DNA from: Rhizobium sp. R634
GTDB taxonomy: Bacteria; Pseudomonadota; Alphaproteobacteria; Rhizobiales; Rhizobiaceae
Assembly (NCBI RefSeq): GCF_002211305.1
Contig: NZ_LOKW01000002.1
Coordinates: forward strand, 186,001-250,000
Length of the DNA stretch: 64,000 nt
Direction: 5' to 3'
Both the position numbers and the translations under genes were made by a program. The notes under the pieces were generated by a model, which ran no database searches, had not been told where the DNA came from, and saw only the letters and a list, made by a program, of their open reading frames with translations. How positions within the stretch are numbered: the stretch's first letter is position 1; each line of letters begins with the position of its first letter. Shown in pieces: positions 62,011 through 64,000 of the stretch.

Positions 62011-63138
62011 ATGAGTTCGGAGGCTGCTGAACCTATGGAAAATGTGAATGTGGCGGAGATCGGCTCCACCGAAAAGACGACGGGCGGCTACGCCCACAGG
62101 CTTTCCAGCCCTATGCCATTCCTCTGGACGATGCTGCTCTTCCTCGTCATCGTCGGTTTCATCGCCGCCATCCTCTTCCGGCAGACGCAGACCGCCTTCA
62201 TGCACAATCCGGGCCTTAACGGCCTGATCCTCGGCGTTCTCGCGGTCGGGATCATCCTCGTTTTCAACCATGTGCTGGCGCTTCGCCCCGAAGTGCGCTG
62301 GTTCAACTCCTTCCGCGCCGCCGGCAGCGCCGACAAGGTCAACCGCAATCCGCGGCTGCTTGCGCCGATGCGCGCCCTGATCGGCAGCCGCAAAAGCTCG
62401 GTGGCGCTGTCGACGACCGCGCTGCGTTCGATCCTCGATTCGATCGCCACTCGTCTCGACGAATCGCGCGACGTCTCGCGCTATCTGATCGGTCTCCTGG
62501 TCTTCCTCGGCCTGCTCGGCACCTTCTGGGGCCTCATCGGCACGATCGGTTCGATCAGCACCGTCATCCAGTCGCTCGATGCCGGCTCGAACGGAACGGG
62601 AGACGTGCTCTCGGCGCTGAAGGAGGGGCTTTCCATGCCGCTTTCGGGCATGGGCCAGGCCTTCTCCTCCTCGCTGCTCGGCCTTTCTGGTTCGCTCATT
62701 CTCGGCTTTCTCGACCTGCAGGCCGGCCGCGCGCAGAACCGCTTCTACATGGAGCTGGAAAACTGGCTCTCCTCGGTCACCGATGTCGGCTCCGATCTGG
62801 CGCCGGCCCTCGAGGCCGTTTCCGGCTCCTCCTCGGAGGATATGCGCGCGCTCTCCGAGTACCTGCGCAAGGCCTCCGAAGAGGGCGGCGTCGGCAGCCA
62901 GCGTTCCGTCGCGGCCATGGCGAGCCTTGCCGAAGGTATTCAGGGGCTCGTCAAGAACATGCGCAACGAGCAGCAGATGCTGCGCGACTGGATCGAGGCG
63001 CAGCAGGACGAGGCGAAGGCGATGCGCCGCACGCTCGACCGGCTGGCCGAACGCATCGGCCTGCAGGAGCGCGGAGGCGAGAAGACCGAGCGCCAGCGCG
63101 ACCGCGCAAGCCAGACAGAGAAGAGCGAGGGCAAGTAA
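62011..63138 (+). CDS. MotA/TolQ/ExbB-like proton channel protein
   Basis: A 375-residue membrane protein with four hydrophobic segments: FLWTMLLFLVIVGFIAAILF, LILGVLAVGIILVFNHVLAL, YLIGLLVFLGLLGTFWGLIG and AFSSSLLGLSGSLILGFLDL, the last two in the arrangement of the MotA/TolQ/ExbB domain. A long helical cytoplasmic tail (about 250-375) ends in a charged stretch. The start is at 62011 or at the ATG 24 bases later. It is three bases from an OmpA/MotB-like gene, so the pair resembles a stator or Tol-Pal-type motor. Confidence 0.88.
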   Translation: MSSEAAEPMENVNVAEIGSTEKTTGGYAHRLSSPMPFLWTMLLFLVIVGFIAAILFRQTQTAFMHNPGLNGLILGVLAVGIILVFNHVLALRPEVRWFNSFRAAGSADKVNRNPRLLAPMRALIGSRKSSVALSTTALRSILDSIATRLDESRDVSRYLIGLLVFLGLLGTFWGLIGTIGSISTVIQSLDAGSNGTGDVLSALKEGLSMPLSGMGQAFSSSLLGLSGSLILGFLDLQAGRAQNRFYMELENWLSSVTDVGSDLAPALEAVSGSSSEDMRALSEYLRKASEEGGVGSQRSVAAMASLAEGIQGLVKNMRNEQQMLRDWIEAQQDEAKAMRRTLDRLAERIGLQERGGEKTERQRDRASQTEKSEGK

Positions 63139-63141
63139 GCC

Positions 63142-64000
63142 ATGGCTCTTGCCCGCAACCGCCGCCGCGAACGCACGGTGGATTATTGGCCGGGCTTCGT
63201 CGATGCGCTGTCGACGCTGCTTATCGCCATCATGTTCCTGCTGACGGTCTTCGTCGTCGGCCAATTCATCCTCAGCCGCGAGATCACCGGACGCGACGAG
63301 GTGCTGAACCGCCTCAACAGCCAGATCAATGAACTGACGCAGCTTCTGGCGCTCGAAAAGGGCAGCAATCAGGATCTTCAGGATTCCGTCGCCAACCTGC
63401 AGGCTTCGCTTGCCACCGCCGAGGGCGAGCGCTCGCGGCTGCAGGCACTGCTGAGCGCCGGCTCCGGCGGCCAGGATGCGGCGCAGAAGCGGATCGGCGC
63501 GATGACGCAGGAGCTCGACGAGCAGAAGCAGGTGAGCGAGCGGGCGCTGAGCCAGGTCGAGCTTTTGAACCAGCAGATCGCCGCCCTTCGCAGTCAGATC
63601 GCCGCCGTCGAAGCGGCGCTCCAGGCCTCCGAGGAGAAGGACCGGGTCTCGCAGACCAAGATCGCCGATCTCGGCAGCCGCCTCAACGTGGCGCTCGCCG
63701 CGCGCGTGCAGGAGCTGAACCGCTACCGCTCCGACTTCTTCGGCCGCCTGCGTGAAATCCTGTCCGACCGCGAAAATATCCGCATCGTAGGCGACCGATT
63801 CGTCTTCCAGTCGGAAGTCCTGTTTCCCTCGGGCGGCGCCGATCTCAACCCGGAAGGCCAGACGGAGATGGCCAAGCTCGCCGCGGCGCTGCTCGATCTC
63901 GCCAAGGAAATTCCGCCGGAGATCAACTGGGTGCTGCGCGTCGACGGCCACACCGACAACGTGCCGCTTGCCGGAACCGGCCGCTTCCGCGACAACTGGG
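63142..64000 (+). CDS. OmpA/MotB-like peptidoglycan-binding protein, partial
   Basis: The gene runs off the window after 286 codons. It begins MALARNRRRERTVDYWPGFV with one transmembrane segment (LSTLLIAIMFLLTVFVVGQF), followed by a coiled coil of about 150 residues (from LNRLNSQINELTQLLALEKG), and the start of an OmpA domain (FQSEVLFPSGGADLNPEGQT, then LRVDGHTDN). This is the MotB/PomB plan with an unusually long coiled coil. It is coupled to the MotA/ExbB-like gene three bases upstream. Rhizobial flagellar MotB lies elsewhere, so this is probably a different, envelope-linked system. Confidence 0.9.
   Translation, partial: MALARNRRRERTVDYWPGFVDALSTLLIAIMFLLTVFVVGQFILSREITGRDEVLNRLNSQINELTQLLALEKGSNQDLQDSVANLQASLATAEGERSRLQALLSAGSGGQDAAQKRIGAMTQELDEQKQVSERALSQVELLNQQIAALRSQIAAVEAALQASEEKDRVSQTKIADLGSRLNVALAARVQELNRYRSDFFGRLREILSDRENIRIVGDRFVFQSEVLFPSGGADLNPEGQTEMAKLAAALLDLAKEIPPEINWVLRVDGHTDNVPLAGTGRFRDNW

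Noticed and set aside
61132..63951. Very long open frame (939 codons) on the minus strand
   Set aside because: It lies antisense to three well-supported genes (inositol monophosphatase, MotA/ExbB-like, OmpA-like). Its composition (Arg, Leu, Ala, Asp, Gly without family motifs) is what GC-rich third positions produce in the opposite frame.

Overview
The window looks like chromosomal DNA of a Rhizobium species of the R. leguminosarum / R. etli type. This rests on high GC content, adjacent gltB-gltD, a homospermidine synthase, a Brucella/Rhizobium-type Omp10 lipoprotein, DUF2312 (GapR-type), DUF1244 and DUF465 proteins, dispersed rhizobial palindromes, and a chemotaxis operon with a STAS gene at its head. 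The genus is an inference from gene content and protein character; no database was searched. I saw no tRNA, rRNA, CRISPR array, insertion sequence or prophage.

Layout. 1-2.8 kb: the end of gltB and all of gltD (ammonium assimilation). 3-12.9 kb: envelope and housekeeping genes, namely an acidic orphan protein, an SGNH-fold protein whose catalytic residues appear to be lost, an MltB-like transglycosylase, galU, an outer-membrane barrel, kpsF, an SPFH/NfeD pair and hemH. 13-19.8 kb: a 5'-nucleotidase with a C-terminal LysM domain, a small membrane protein, omp10, hss, and a YciI / aminotransferase IV / pabB run. 19.9-20.05 kb: a compound inverted-repeat element. 20-29.6 kb: pepF, a sigma-54 response regulator, a DUF882 protein, small conserved alphaproteobacterial genes, and a DUF1036 gene touching pyruvate kinase. 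29.7-39.3 kb: an accessory stretch with frequent strand switches (LysE exporter, DUF4865/tautomerase/LysR, PhyH dioxygenase, GlxA-type regulator divergent from an SDR, PLP dehydratase, gamma-glutamyltransferase, alpha/beta hydrolase). 39.3-45.6 kb: TPR protein, rpmJ, purE-purK, two DUF465 proteins on opposite strands, ArsR, TauE/SafE, a ThiE-like protein and a Sel1 protein.

45.7-59.5 kb is a complete chemotaxis locus: STAS-cheY-cheA-cheW-mcp-mcp-mcp-cheW-cheR-cheB on the plus strand, with a divergent soluble receptor-like protein at its head. The first four genes are joined by ATGA overlaps. The three receptors are tandem paralogues that differ in their number of HAMP-like units. The operon has no cheD, cheC, cheX or recognisable cheZ. 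The divergent protein carries a DITRQ segment like the CheZ catalytic DxxxQ motif and a C-terminal DEDLFADALF tail like the CheY-binding end of CheZ, so it is my best candidate for the missing phosphatase and the most interesting feature here.

59.5-64 kb: an SDR/TetR pair with similar candidate operators before each gene, an inositol-monophosphatase family enzyme, and a MotA/TolQ/ExbB-like plus OmpA/MotB-like pair, the last gene running off the window end.
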